Shown one piece after another: positions 32,821 to 45,172 of a DNA stretch of 64,000 bases. The stretch comes from Bicyclus anynana. Taxonomy: Eukaryota; Arthropoda; Insecta; Lepidoptera; Nymphalidae. The DNA is taken from positions 8,494,001 through 8,558,000 of the forward strand of contig NC_069095.1 of assembly GCF_947172395.1 (NCBI RefSeq). The letters are read 5' to 3'. Positions within the stretch are counted from its first letter, which is position 1; every line of letters starts with the position of its first letter. The notes under the pieces are model-generated. The model did not search any database, was not told the origin of the DNA, and was given only the letters and a program-made list of their open reading frames with translations. The position numbers and the translations under genes are program-made.

Positions 32821-34739
32821 AACATTATAATTGTCTTCAGAATATGGTTACTAGACCTGTCAGATTTTAGTGACATCTTCGATCATCTTCAATGCGATGC
32901 GTCCGATACTACGATGCTTAGATTAATAAACACGATGCGGATCAGTGGACGCCTACCATTAACTGTATAATTCAATTTTGGCATCATTACATAAAGTTCA
33001 AATTCGATTAAGACTTCTTATAGGCGAAAAGTTCGTCGACGAGTGTAAAATACAATACACCCCTGCTTCTTACGCGTGGAGTTATTGAGGTATAACTATA
33101 AAAAGTTCAGCCCTAAATAAAACTTGAAAAAAAATACTGTGTATCTCTGGAACCAATCTACTCTATGCGTGTAGGTGCTAATCTCAGAAGGCACGCACCG
33201 TGGCCTCATGCCTGTTAGTTAACTCAACCCTATTTGTTTTTCGAGTTAAATTTCACCCGTAAACGGCTTCTTCCGGTCAGATTATTGGAATTGCCCATCG
33301 GTTAACGGCGGCTACCTACGTCGATGATATAGGATGATTTTCGGCTCCTAATATAGTGACAAAAAATACGGTTCATTTTTCATTTGATTGTAAAAATACC
33401 AACATTGGAGGCAAGGCCGTAGATCCTTCTTGTTTTGTATGTAGCGGCTATGCAGGTCTGCAAGTACCTGTATTATCTTTGACTGATTTCGATCTATTGT
33501 GATCACAACTTACTAAATTTCCCCTCCTTTGCTGGTTGCCGCCAGGGACGGCATTAGTTTCTTAGCTGGGAATTACATCCTCCGTGCTTACGATGATCAG
33601 CCATAGAAAGCCATAGATGATGAAGATGCTGGTATGATAGGGGAGAAAGTTTTAACTTTTAATTTTCTTTATTTTAAATATTTATTTTCTTCTTGTCTTC
33701 TGTGTATCGTGTGTGTGTCGAATAAACTTATTCTCTTCCTTTCTTTCATAACTTAGATGTCAAGCCATATGGTAATGAAGCGACTGTTACTGCAAATTTA
33801 TATTGATAGATACAAAGTACTTTAAACTACTCTACCTACTCCTTCATTAAACATGTCACCATATATTATGTATAGGTAAATTAAGTTTTAATCTGTTGTC
33901 CAAATAAATACTTGAAAATGTAAATAGGTACGCCGAGTTTTAAACCAACTAAGTTATTAAGCAAATTTCAACATCAAATTAACTGTAATTTGCTGATGAA
34001 TCATTTCGAATATAAAAATACGTTACCGGTTCGAGCAGTCATCAAAGAACTTGACTCTATACGAAAAGGCGTCGATTTCAAAGTTATAGGCGTAATCCGA
34101 CAATAAAATCCAAGCATTTGCCTAATCTTTACAAACATCTTTGGCATAAAATGCGATACATACTGACCCTGTCAAATACATCGACGAGTAAAGTGTGAGG
34201 AATTTTGGGGCAACGTACCATTATTGTGGATAAGTTTCTAAAGGTCACTTGTTTGAGTACCTAAAACCTTCATAATTCCATGAATTCAATGGACCAATCA
34301 GTAGCCTGTAGGTACTGTTTAAATTCAGAATATGTTAAGTCGCTGCAACAATTTCACTATAAAATTGTCATAATAAAGAATGATAGTCGATGGTATGCAA
34401 GTATTATGTTGGTTATAGGAAAAATAATAAAAGGATTATGCGAGTTAAATATGATTTAATTTCGTAATTTTTCTTAGCAATTATATGATTTCGTTTTCAG
34501 CATCTGAATAATTATAAATATAGACACGGCGTTACATAAACAGTGTCATATTATAACAAATTTATTGTGTATTTAAGCGTATATATCGTAAACTATTTTT
34601 ACATTACATTGTTTGGAATGTATTCTATGTCTTTTATACGCATCGTCGACGCGAACATCGTTGACGTGCAATCGAAAGCGAACCTCACTAGTGGTTACAG
34701 CAACATCGAAATTTTACAAAATACTGGACTTTAAATAGA

Positions 34740-36021
34740 CACTGGGCTAGATATATTATGTTTTATATTCTGTTATTTGTCTTATGTTTAAACAATTTTA
34801 TCTACTCATAGTTTACAGACATAAACTTAACACACTAACACAATGCGAACACAAGGTCATACACTGCCACCACACTATGGCACAGATCTTATTTAAATAT
34901 TAAATATTACATTGTCCTTTATCATTTCAACAATTTCGTCGGTGCAAAACAATACAATGTCTCTACGTTCAGTTTCATATTTGTTTACAAACAGTCTATA
35001 ATGTCTAGATTTATTTACCAAATAAATAATAAAGACACCGTTTCACATCGAGAAGTTAGAATAAGGACGAGAAGAGATTCGAAACCTATCACTCTCAGGC
35101 AAACACTTAAAAATAATATGTACAGAACCGCTCAAAATCATACATTAATCCAATTTAAAGTTTAATCCGTAACAGAAAACAATAATAAGAAAAAGATTTG
35201 GTAGAGGCCGAAATGAATCTAGGTCACAAGAACATTGTCGACTGTGGCTAATCACAAGAGAGCAGTTGGTCGGATTAAATACCCATTATTAAATACAAAA
35301 CACTTTAATACAACTTTACACTAACATCTACGCTTACAAATTTCGATTAACGTTTTTTTTATTTTCGATAAATAAGTAGACACGTTTATTATATTTACAA
35401 GCAGATAACAGGATCCGTACTAAATTAACAGTAAAGCATTAAATAATAATACACTGAGAATTGGCGTAAAGGCGTTGTAACTACTCTATGGCGAGCCAGC
35501 CGGAGCAATCGAGGATGAACTGAAACGTTCACATGGCACGGCGCGAGGATCGGACGAGTCGCTCGGCACACGCAATACGCGCCAAGGTCCCCCCGTCGCG
35601 CACAGGCATCAAAGTTCAGCGGTGGTCTGTCGGAAGACTCGTGACTAGCGAGACTACTATTTGCTCTTTGTACAAAACACTTTTTTCCTTTTAGAGCATT
35701 GAGTCCGAGCGCAGGCAGAAGAGCAAACGCCACAATGTTACATGACCGTACGGAATTTCACAACTCCAAACGTCGTCCCGGCACTTTTTCTCCCCATTCA
35801 AATGTTTGCTCTCTCTCTCGCTTCAGCTACCATTCATGCGGCGTTTGAAACGCCGCAGCCATCGCGGCCGAGCTAACCTAACGCTATCCAGTCCTCGTCA
35901 CTGTAATAATACTGCGGTAGTTGACTAATACTCTGCCCACTCACAAGGTCCATCGACAGCTGGCAACGGAACGCGTGAAGCGTTGAAGCGTAAATGAGCT
36001 GCAAACGAGGCGCCGAGCCGC
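34740..36021 (-). other. Probable 3' UTR of the FGF gene
   Basis: This follows the FGF stop codon on the minus strand and is free of recognisable mobile elements, unlike the intron. The first 450 bases are GC-richer. Candidate polyadenylation signals AATAAA on the minus strand lie at 35385-35390, 35358-35363 and 35010-35015. The true end is not decidable from sequence. Open frames at 35425-35733 and 35873-36082 fall here in other frames and are not believed. Confidence 0.35.
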
Positions 36022-36378
36022 CTACGTGCCCTCGCACAGCCGCCGCCTCTGGTGTCGGCCGTGGTGGTGCCTCACGCGGCACGGAGGCTTGATGGAGTTC
36101 TGCGACGGCGGCCGGGTTCTGCGCTGCGGGCGCCGGGGCATGTTCCCGGCGAGGATATCATTGTGGTTCTCTATATTGAATTCGTGAGCTATTTTCAAGA
36201 ATGAAAAGCACTTGTGCTGCCGCTGGGGGATCTGGCTCTTCCCACGTCTCATCTGGCCACCTCTCCTGTTGAATCCTATGTATCGGTCTTCGTTCCTCAC
36301 CAGGTGGTAACGGTTGTAGCCGTTTACAAACTCTTCTTTGAACAAACAGTTCGGTTGTCTTTCCGCTTGAAATCGTGA
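36022..36378 (-). CDS. FGF-family ligand, terminal coding exon
   Basis: This encodes the C-terminal third of a secreted fibroblast growth factor, which signals through an FGF receptor tyrosine kinase with heparan sulphate. The exon opens after the acceptor TTTCTATTGTCAACAG in phase 0 and gives 118 residues to TAG at 36022-36024. CLFKEEF at residues 11-17 (conserved Cys), YNRYHL at 21-26, and RYIGFNRRGG, then MRRGK, match the last beta strands and heparin-binding loop of the FGF trefoil. The KCFSFL block closes the core. A basic, Pro/Arg-rich tail (NMPRRPQRRTRPPSQ) follows, probably disordered. The exon is separated from the middle exon by 562 bp. Insect FGFs are branchless, pyramus and thisbe; I cannot decide which this is, so no symbol is given. 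Confidence 0.88.
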   Translation of the reverse strand, partial: SRFQAERQPNCLFKEEFVNGYNRYHLVRNEDRYIGFNRRGGQMRRGKSQIPQRQHKCFSFLKIAHEFNIENHNDILAGNMPRRPQRRTRPPSQNSIKPPCRVRHHHGRHQRRRLCEGT

Positions 36379-36940
36379 CTGTTGACAATAGAAATCAATT
36401 GTTAATACACATTTTTTCACATAAAGTAAATGCAAATAATTTTAGTAAAACTGTTAAATGGTTATGATGACATCTATCGAATAAACGATTTATTTATCTA
36501 ATCGAATATCAATAATCAAGTAAAAAATAAATTTATTTGACCGATATACGACCGCCAAGACAAGAATTACATTATAAAATTTACATGTCTCAGAAGGTAG
36601 ACACTATACTACCTTTCTTAATGAAACTTACCAACAAAGAAATTAGAAATGGAGGTAGAAAACATAACTTATTTATTTTAAATTATGTATGGTTTGTTTA
36701 TAAAATGTTACATAAAATATTTTAACCATATATAATTGTTATAACTTATTGATCAAATTTATTTTCATTAATTTAAGAACAAGTTAATTATTCAAGAACA
36801 AGGTATTTGACGTACAAAGATGAAATTTGGTAGGAAAGTAGTTGATAGATGTCCGCTTAGAACGGATTTTGCAAGACGGCCGGATTAGGGAGGTCTAAGG
36901 GCGGATGGAGCTGGTATTAATATAGATAAGAGATTCTTAC

Positions 36941-37050
36941 CAATCGCCTGCCGATCAAGCGCGAACGGTTGAAGCACAGGTACATGTCGTGTATGGGTGA
37001 GTGGATGAGCAGGTCCAGACTTAAGCCGCGCGTGCTTAGAGTGAGATTCG
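36941..37050 (-). CDS. FGF-family ligand, middle core exon
   Basis: A 110-nt exon bounded by acceptor TTATTGTTACAG and donor GTAAGA. It receives phase 1 from the upstream exon and leaves in phase 0, so all three exons join in frame. The translation is open and contains DMYLCFNRSRLIGRR near the end, the FGF signature YL.FN around the middle beta strands, preceded by LSLDLLIHS. The classical FGF middle exon is about 104 nt with the same phases, so two extra codons are present here. The exon is markedly GC-richer than the intron around it. It lies within no repeat. It was found by searching the intron for the expected motif, and the splice sites and phase then fitted independently. Confidence 0.87.
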
Positions 37051-37100
37051 CTGTAACAATAACAAATTCTTGGTTCATTCTCCAAAGGAAACAAAATAAT

Positions 37101-37412
37101 CATCATTATCAACCCATATTCGGCTCACTGCCGAGCTCGAGTCTCCTCTCAGAATGAGAGGGGTTAGGCCAATAGTCAAACACGATGGCGAAATACGGAT
37201 TGGTAGACTTCACACACGCAGATATTTAAGCAAATTCTCTGGTACGCAGGTTTCCTCACGATGTTTTTCCTTCACCGTTTGAGACACGTGATATTTATTT
37301 TCATAAAATGCACACAACTGAAAAGTTGGAGGTGCATGCGTCGGACCAGATTCAAACCCACACCCTCCGGAATTGGAGGCAGAGGTCTTATCCACTGGGC
37401 TATCGCGGCTCT
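37101..37412 (-). mobile_element. tRNA-derived SINE family A
   Basis: Full-length antisense copy, 50 bp upstream of the FGF middle exon's acceptor side. TATTCGGCTCACTGCCGAGC tail, GTTTGAGACACGTGATATTT body and GGGCTATCGCGGCTC head. Its poly-purine side faces the acceptor region, so it could influence splicing. Confidence 0.9.
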
Positions 37413-37449
37413 TCAAACATAATAATAATAAATCTTAATTATAATTAAT

Positions 37450-37618
37450 ACTAGATGACGCCCCGCGGTTTTACCCACGTAATTCCCGTTGCCGGTTGTA
37501 TGATACTCACAAATATTGTGGCTTTCTAGTGGTGGAAGGTTTTTAAATTGGTTGAGTAGTTCCAGAGATTACCCCCTATGCAATACCATAAACTTTACCT
37601 CTTTATAATATTAGTAAA
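37450..37618 (-). mobile_element. Helitron-like element (type 3)
   Basis: The plus strand opens ACTAGATGACGCCCCGCGG (3' end) and closes CTTTATAATATTAGTAA (5' end). Confidence 0.65.
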
Positions 37619-38388
37619 TAAATGCGACAGTTTGGAAGTTTGTTACTCAATCATGGTTAATAGTTGAACCGGATGTGGATTAAATTTATTGCAGATATAG
37701 TTTAATTAAAGAATTGAAGCGTATTAGCAACTTCTATACCAATATTCACAATTTTTCAGTAGCATTATATTCATCTTTATATTTGACACAGACACCAACA
37801 AACTAATTAAACATGGTAATGTTAAAATTAAACAGATTAATAAAGTGCATTTGATTCCCAATTTCATAATACTTATTCCAGTAATTTAAAATATGATATG
37901 AGAAAAAAATGCCTTAGAATTTATCTCCGATCGCGTGTATTACTCGATTATTAATTCCTAAAATTAATTACAGTGGTTAAAAATCCAAGGAATTTTTAAT
38001 CACTACTAACAACATAGATAGTTACACTCAGTCTGTGTAAAGCCTCGGGCACACAGATGCTTAAAACTTGCTTCCTTTCTCATACCAAAGACGAAAGTGC
38101 ATTATCGATACGGTACCTACTGTGATGAGTAAGTAAAATGTAATAAATATAGAAATAATTGTCATCATCATCATCATCATTGTCACAGCAGAAAACAGAG
38201 AAAGTTTTTAAAAGTTTCAGTTTAATGGAGAGCCATTAAACCGAAACTTATAAAGGGGAACAATTCTGTCATACATGATTTTTGTGAAACTTTAACCGTT
38301 TACGCAACGCACATAGCGTAAGCTTTCAACACAAAAATCCCCCGATTTTGAAACATTCTTCATTGGTGCTCTGCTGCTCTAATCTTAG

Positions 38389-38549
38389 CGGGATAATATA
38401 GCCTTACTCGATAAATGGGCTATCTAACACTGAAAGAATTTTTCAAATCAGACATGACAGATAGTTCCTGAGATTAGAAAGTTAAAAAAACAAACAAACA
38501 AAGAAGTTCTCCAGCCTTGTGTGTTCAGCTTTCTTATAATATTAGTGTA
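38389..38549 (-). mobile_element. Helitron-like element (type 2), 3' end missing
   Basis: CTCGATAAATGGGCTATCTAACACTG core and CTTATAATATTAGTGTA 5' end. The CTAGT end is lost. Confidence 0.6.
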
Positions 38550-39422
38550 TTAGATATACTAAAAGGGGTCTTAGGATATTCATGCTTTACCGTTGTTTGA
38601 CTATGTAAGGTTTACAATAAGATATTAACATAACGCTCGAAAAACACCAAGCACGGGAATCGAATTTTCTAACTTTGGACTCTTAAGAGTAATTTCTAGA
38701 CAAAAACAGATACACAGACATTTACAGTCATACGAAGACGCAGACCCTCATGATCTGAGGCCACTGGTTAAACCTAGTAGCAATAATAAAGAAGAAGAAG
38801 AAATAATGAAAGACCGTACTCATAAACGAGTCAGTGTATACGAGGCTTAACCAATAAGTAACAGTTTGAACCCCGCTGCCTGTGGTCACATAATAAATTC
38901 AATTACTAATATGCTCATACAATATCGAGAAAGTCATAGGTGCAACAAACTAATCGTTAATGATATTTGAACACTTACAAAGTACAAAAATATACCGCCT
39001 ATAAATATTAATCTAATGTTGGACAATGAATACAAGGTAGATAAAGATCGGATTACATAGTTTTTAAAAACAAAATATAACATGAAAAATAAAAATTACT
39101 CGGAAATTATCTTTAATGTTGTTTGCTGAATTAAGTAATCATAGTTCAACGTTCATCAAATCTATTGTTTGCATAAATATTATAATAATGACGCAAGTAC
39201 AAATTCTTAAGATTTTAAAATTAATTTTTGGCATTTTTTAAATTTTTGTGAAACTAAACAACTATTTTCTAGATTGCGGTCCGTGAGAGTTAAAATAACA
39301 ACAAAAATCAATGTTCTCCACCGTTATGCAATCTATACGACGTATGACTTCTTTGCTCATCAACAAAAATCGTATTAATATCATCACTTCATTCCTGATA
39401 AGATTTCGATACAAGAAAGGCC

Positions 39423-39455
39423 ATAAAAGGGAGTTCCCATGTCATCAAAATCAGT
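39423..39455 (+). promoter_or_regulatory. Candidate core promoter: TATA-like box plus initiator
   Basis: ATAAAAGG at 39423-39430 stands 30 bp before the A of TCAGT at 39451-39455. That is the standard spacing of TATA and the arthropod initiator. The first ATG is 38 nt downstream. Confidence 0.5.
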
Positions 39456-39490
39456 GACATGTAAGCCTACCCCGCCATCGATTAGATAAC

Positions 39491-39685
39491 ATGGAAGAGG
39501 AAAGCTCGAGTATGGAATTCGATGACCAAACGCGATGGGACACTAAAAAAAGAATTAATAAAAATAAAAAGTACAGACGACCGCCTGTGACACCGACCAT
39601 GTCATTTCAATTAACATTAAAAGAAATAAAACGCTCGGGGCCGGTGCTTCAAGAACATAAATTTGATATAATTTCGATAGTTCCT
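39491..39685 (+). CDS. Probable first exon of a nested gene, product unknown
   Basis: Sixty-five codons from ATG to a donor match CCT|GTGAGT at 39686, ending in phase 0. Unspliced, the frame stops 4 codons later. The protein start is acidic (MEEESSSMEFDD), then strongly basic (KKRINKNKKYRRPP), then FQLTLKEIKR and HKFDIISIVP, the last being hydrophobic enough to lead into a membrane segment in the next exon. It lies antisense within the FGF intron, 2.4 kb downstream of the FGF middle exon on the plus axis, with its own core promoter motifs. No repeat overlaps it. I do not recognise the family. A possible next exon is 40407-40520, listed separately. Further exons may lie anywhere to the right, so the gene is partial here. 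Confidence 0.45.
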
Positions 39686-40406
39686 GTGAGTGCGTGAAAG
39701 TGATAACGCGTTTTAACGGTTTAATGGAATGACGTTTCTGATACCTTTTGCCAGATTCTTTGACCTATTTCGCTTTGAGTTTTAATCTGTTTGGTAGCGT
39801 TATTTTAGAGCCTGCCAATACGTTTAGCTCTCCAGACGAAGAGTCCTCATAAAGTTGTAGGATCGTCGGCGACTGCGACAGTCTAGCGTATCATATTTAT
39901 TATTTAACACTTTTCTTTAACGATTAAAACTGTTCTCCACTGTATTATTACTACACTTTGTATTACTTTTATAAAAACCATCGTTCAAAAAAAAATATTT
40001 TCGATTTTCGTATTAATACTTTTTCCACATAATTTGTAGACAGTAACTTAGGTAGGTAATTCTAATTACATACATTTTTTAAAACTTTTTTATGTTTATT
40101 GTATGAAATATATTATACAATTAAACAATAATTAAGGAAGGTAAGCATAATATAAATATTCCATAGCTACAAGTAACTACGTCTAATCAAAAGCAAGTCA
40201 CATGAAGCGAGCTAGGTCTCTTGTAAGGAGAGGAAGCACTCAAGTCAAGTGTTGGCATTTTTTCACACTCAGACTGCGTGATACTGCAAACTCTACAATA
40301 AACGTATATGATACAGAAATAGTAAACATTTTAACCCAGCGACGTAATGACCGATAGATCTACTTGTAGTGCAGGAATCGTGAACCTTTTAATATAATCT
40401 TAGCAG

Positions 40407-40520
40407 GTTTTGTTTTGTTTATGCATATTTCAAACGCCAAATTTTTGGTCTGAAGGGTGTTGTAGTCTATTTACAAGCTCGATAGGCCTATTACCCATGC
40501 CTAAGGCAGAAGGCCATAAG
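40407..40520 (+). CDS. Weak candidate second exon of the nested gene
   Basis: An acceptor-like ATAATCTTAGCAG precedes 38 open codons, which end at AAG|GTAATG. Entry and exit are both phase 0, which would fit the exon at 39491. The translation starts VLFCLCIF and contains SSIGLLPMPKAEGHK; it is cysteine-rich and hydrophobic at the start. The frame runs on past the donor to 40667. Support is only splice-like sites and phase, so this could be chance. Confidence 0.2.
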
Positions 40521-41115
40521 GTAATGCGTTATATGTTACATACATTGTACGGTGTCTTGCTTTTCCTGAAAAGTAGATGTTGGTCTTTTGTAGATGGTAG
40601 TCTCCACCTAACATCAGAGGTCATTTGGTTGTACCACTTTTTTAGTTTTGTGGCTGTAAATATTTAGATATTAAATAAAAAGAAAGAATATACAATATGT
40701 AGTGTGGATGTTGATAAATCAGCTTTTCCATAATTTTCCTTTGAAATTATTTCAAACTACACCGAGACACGATGTCTGCAACTACTTTAATCAACAACTG
40801 TACAATGTACATACAGATGTTTTCATATATTTTTTTGTTTAACTCATTAAAGATGTTTGTTTCATGATAACATAGGTAACACTCCGCGATAACTCCTTGG
40901 TTTATTATTTGATCTCTGAAAAAATTTTTAGTTTGTTTATACGTAATGACTGATAAATTAAAAAGACACGCCGACGTTATTCTACTTAGGTATTATTAAT
41001 TTAAATCTACCGTCAATATATATTTTATTAGGCTTACACATTTTAATTAGTATGTGTACTTATTACTTATGACACAAGAGCCTGTGATTGACATACCTAC
41101 CTTATTTTAGGAAAG

Positions 41116-41460
41116 TTTTTTTTAATTCCTTACAAGTTGACTGCAATCTCACCTGATGGTAAGTGATGATGCAATCTACTCGTAAGATGAAAGCGGTCTT
41201 AGGCGTAGGATTAAAATCCACACCCATTTAGCGATTTAGCGTTTAACTACGAGAAGAAACCGATTTCTACTCGTACCTAAACGCTAAAAAAACGCGTTGG
41301 CGGTACGTCTTTGTGGGTAGGGTGGTTACTAGCCAAGGCCGAAGCCTCCCACCAGCCAGACCTGGACCAATTAAGAAAATCTCAATCGGCCCAGCCGGGG
41401 ATCGATTCCATGACCTCCGTCTTGTAAATCCACCGAGCATACCACTGCGCCACGGAGGCC
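41116..41460 (-). mobile_element. tRNA-derived SINE family B, with internal duplication
   Basis: Antisense copy with a full head. An extra segment at about 41228-41290 repeats the ACCGATTTCTAC and AAACGCTAA words, so the copy is longer than the others. Confidence 0.85.
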
Positions 41461-41983
41461 GTTAAATTAACCTTATCAACTGGAATCCGTAATTTTAAAA
41501 CAGACTTCAAAAGAAGGAGGAGGTTTCGCAATCCGACCGTATATATTTTTATATACCTAATGCCTCACTCGACTCGACTGCACTCGACTGTACAATTAGG
41601 CATCAAATAATAGGAATAAAAATAGGAAGTACAGTCTCAAACACTGGTCCAGCAGACCAAACACCGTCAGACAAGTGCGACAGATCTTTCGTAACATGAA
41701 CAACATCAACATATGCTCACTCCCACCTCTGTACTCACGCAGGCCGTATTGTACCGCGTAGGCTAATTTTTAAAAACACGACGTAATCTCAACACGACAA
41801 AGTAAACATTTCACTTTGATCGCGCCGCCTCTATAAATTTTCATCTCTACTTTATATTGTGTATTTTGTGCTTCTACCTAGAAGCGTATTGTACCTACTT
41901 ACTCGTAATACTGTAGTACATACTTCGTTGGTGCAGTGGTTTCCCTTTGCATGAGGCTTAGAAGAAAAACGGGTGTCTGGAAA

Positions 41984-42268
41984 TCATTATTAACTCATTT
42001 TCGACTCACTGTTGATCACAAGTCTCCTCTCAGAATGAAGGGGATTAGGCCTTAGTCCCAGACTACACACGTAGAGAATAAAGAAAATTTTCAGGTATGC
42101 AGGTTTCCTCACGATATTTTTCCTTCACCATTTGAGATACGTGAAATTTAATTTCTTAAAATGCACATAATTAAAAAGTTGGAGATGCATGCTCCGGAGC
42201 GTATTCGAGCCTACACCCTCCGCAATCGGAGGCAGAGGTCTTTACCCACTGGGCTAGCTGGGCTCTTA
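41984..42268 (-). mobile_element. tRNA-derived SINE family A
   Basis: Antisense, diverged, with the CACGCTGGCCCAATGCGG block deleted. Head ends GGGCTAGCTGGGCTC. Confidence 0.82.
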
Positions 42269-42594
42269 GATAGGACCCTACGTTGTGATGTTTATCTATA
42301 GTATATAAAAAATCACAGATATTTTTGTCTTCTATTGACCATTTTTTTACACAATTATATCCTATTTAAGTAATATAAATCGACAGTTAGCATGAAATCC
42401 TTAAGTACAAGATTAAACATTTTAAAAGCTTTGACGTCAATGAGTAAATTTATATGAAGATTTTGAAGAATGAAGATTGATGTATTATTATCCACAAATT
42501 TATTTTTGTAGAAACTTGCAAATGTACGCGACTTTGCTCATGTGGGAGCCTCACGTGGGATGGTCACAGTTTTTTTAATGTATATAAATTAGGA

Positions 42595-42920
42595 GTATGC
42601 TAATAGTAAAGCATTTTTTTAAAAGTAACAGGATATCTGCGATCATTACTTTCGGAGCTACAGGGATCTAAAGGGTCAGATTTGCGGCACTGCCACGGAT
42701 TCCTGAAAAACGCCCCATACAAAATGGCATGATTTAATGACGTCGTTGATTTGCCGATCGTTAAATTTGTATGGGCGTTCAAAAAAAATTACAAATATCT
42801 TTTTGTTTTGTGCGTTTATGTTTATGTTTATGTTCATAGTTTATGTATTGAAAAATATTACGTTTCATGTAAGGAAGCTAAAAATGTACAATTTTTTTTC
42901 TAATTGAAGGATATTTCTCT
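42595..42920 (-). repeat. Unclassified interspersed repeat, copy 2
   Basis: Inverse copy of 23745-24070. The minus strand reads MNAHTNLTIGKSTTSLNHAI and YGAFFR, as copy 1 does with several substitutions. The core has higher conservation than its flanks. Confidence 0.65.
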
Positions 42921-43497
42921 TCTTCTCATGTGGGCCTTCTTTTATTCTCTAACTATATTTCTCATGAATCACTCTTTCTATTGGTAAAAATTGCATGAAA
43001 ATCCGTTGACTAGTTTTTGAGTTAATGGCGAAGAGACGGACGGGCTTTGTTTTGTAATATGTATTTAGACAATGTCAATCTTTGTCGACAACATGCGTTA
43101 GTATTTATCTAATTGTTCTACCTTTTGTATAGGGCGTAAACAGTAAGTTCTCTCTTCCTCATGTACATTCATAAGGCGCTACGGTTTCTCCTTATTTCGT
43201 AGTACCGCATTCTAGATTCGATACGCGGTTAAAACGTGATTTGTCGCGTTCCAATTCTGTTTTATCAGTCAAACACTCATCAAACGCTACTTGTAAATCA
43301 CAAACATATACTCTTTGGAATTTATACAAGTATTGACAACAAAGACAAATGCATTTTAACAGTAGAGTCCCGTGGCTAAAACCTGAACTAAAATTGATAA
43401 CGCCTTACACAAATGACAGAACGCCATTACCAAATGACAATTAGCGACATTAAAACATTAGCGCCGTGTCTGGGGGAGCTTTCATGAAAAAGACTTT

Positions 43498-43689
43498 ACT
43501 AGCTAACCCCCCGCGGTCTTAGCCGTGTAGTTCCCGTTCCCGTGAGAATATTGGAATAAAATATAACCTATGACACTCGCATATAACGTGGCTTTCTAGA
43601 GGTAAAAGAATTTTCAAAATAGGCTTAGTAAACCTAGAGATTACCCCATACAACACCCACTTTACCCCTATAAAATATTAATATAGATT
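43498..43689 (-). mobile_element. Helitron-like element (type 3), complete ends
   Basis: ACTAGCTAACCCCCCGCGGT to AATATTAATATAGATT on the plus strand. One of the best preserved type 3 copies. Confidence 0.68.
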
Positions 43690-44116
43690 GTTCTAATTAC
43701 CTATACACTTTTATGGCAGTTTTGTATAATTTATATAAATTTCTAAGTTTTAGAAATTAGCTAAATCTAAAGTAAAAAAGACTTTAAAAATTATAATTAT
43801 GGCTCTTATACACTTAAGGATTTATTTTATACAACAAGATTTGAGAATTCACTCTACAATGTTAATGGTACGAGTATATGTCTTACGACTTTTTAAAATC
43901 TATTTTATCTAATCTCTGTAATACCCAATTACACGAAATAATGGATTAATTAATTATTATTTGCTGGTGATTATAAAAATATTTTTTAAAATTGTATTCG
44001 CTTTTCCATCATATATTACTTTAACTAGCATTTCTGCAATAGATAGGTACGATAAAAATTGCATTATACATAATAGCTATTTATTATTAGTTTAGTGGAA
44101 AAAAATAATAAAATAT

Positions 44117-44334
44117 ATTTTTTATTGTTTATAGGTTAGCCTTTGGCTACAATCTCACCTGATGGTAAGTGATGATGCAATCTAAGATGGTAGCGGGTTA
44201 ATTTGTTAGAAGGAGGATGAAAATCCACACTCGTTTTCGTTTCTACACGACATCGTACTGAAACGCTAAATCACTTGCTTGGTACGTCTTTGCCGGTAGG
44301 ATGGTAACTATCCACAGCCGAAGCCTCCCACCAC
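44117..44334 (-). mobile_element. SINE family B, headless
   Basis: Antisense tail and body, stopping at GAAGCCTCCCACCA with no tRNA head. Copies at 53727, 54961 and 56737 stop at nearly the same point. Confidence 0.8.
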
Positions 44335-44421
44335 AAAAATATATAAATAACAACATTAATGTAGATACAACTTCTTTTTTTAATTTAAAGTACTATTTAA
44401 ATATTAACTTTCTTTCATTAT

Positions 44422-44607
44422 CCCAAAGAATTTAACATTAACAATAATCTACCTTTTAAAAAAAATTAAAGATATGATGTAGATGCTAATAAAACCTAAA
44501 AAAATGTTAAATTCTTTGTTTAACATTGACAATAATTTACCTTTTAAAAAAATTTAAAGATATGATGTAGAAACTAATAAAACTTAAAAAATGTTAAATT
44601 CTTTGGG
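44422..44607. mobile_element. Two-unit element, 88-bp period, 17-bp inverted ends
   Basis: CCCAAAGAATTTAACAT (44422-44438) and its exact complement (44591-44607) bound the element. Inside are two direct repeats starting at 44431 and 44519, each ending ATGTTAAATTCTTTG. The units differ at about nine positions. It is non-coding. Confidence 0.75.
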
Positions 44608-44921
44608 ACTTAAGTTAATTTCCAATTAATGATTTCCCTGTACAGTCAAGATTTAACCGCAGCTGTTTGTAATGGCCGACGAATCGGCCAACGACCGACT
44701 ATCGCCCTGATAGTGCTGTATCGATGTAATCTTATTTGTAACCTGCATTTTCTGACAACCAGGCTGTAGTACGACTGGTATTCCATGTTTACTTAAAAGC
44801 CTACGGTCTATTGGCATGATTTATATCAGGGGTCCTCAAACATAATAACCATTTGTTTAATAGCTCTTACGACTGCCACTGTCCAAATTACCACATTCGA
44901 TGAGTCTAATTACAGTATTCA

Positions 44922-45065
44922 GTAGCCTCAATAGTTCAACGGTAAGGTCGGACTCATCACCGAGGGGTGGTGGTTCGATCCCCGCCCCGTTGGTCTATTG
45001 TCGTAGCCACTCCTAACCCAGTCTTTACCGAGTAACTAAAGGGTTATGGGAATATTGGTCATATT
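44922..45065 (+). mobile_element. SINE family C (tRNA-like head)
   Basis: TAGTTCAACGGTAAGG (A-box-like) and GGTTCGATCCCCGCC (B box), then TTGTCGTAGCCACTCCTAAC and GGGAATATTGGTCAT. Confidence 0.7.
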
Positions 45066-45172
45066 TAAAAAGATATGGCAAATATGCTTTAAAATAAATT
45101 ACAACCTTGTACTTTTCTAAAGGTAGTGGAGATTGCATGTGCCATAATACTGTTATGTGATTTATTAATATA

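Noticed and set aside
35425..36082. Two minus-strand frames of 102 and 69 codons
   Set aside because: They overlap the FGF terminal exon or its likely 3' UTR in other frames; GC-rich sequence lowers stop frequency.
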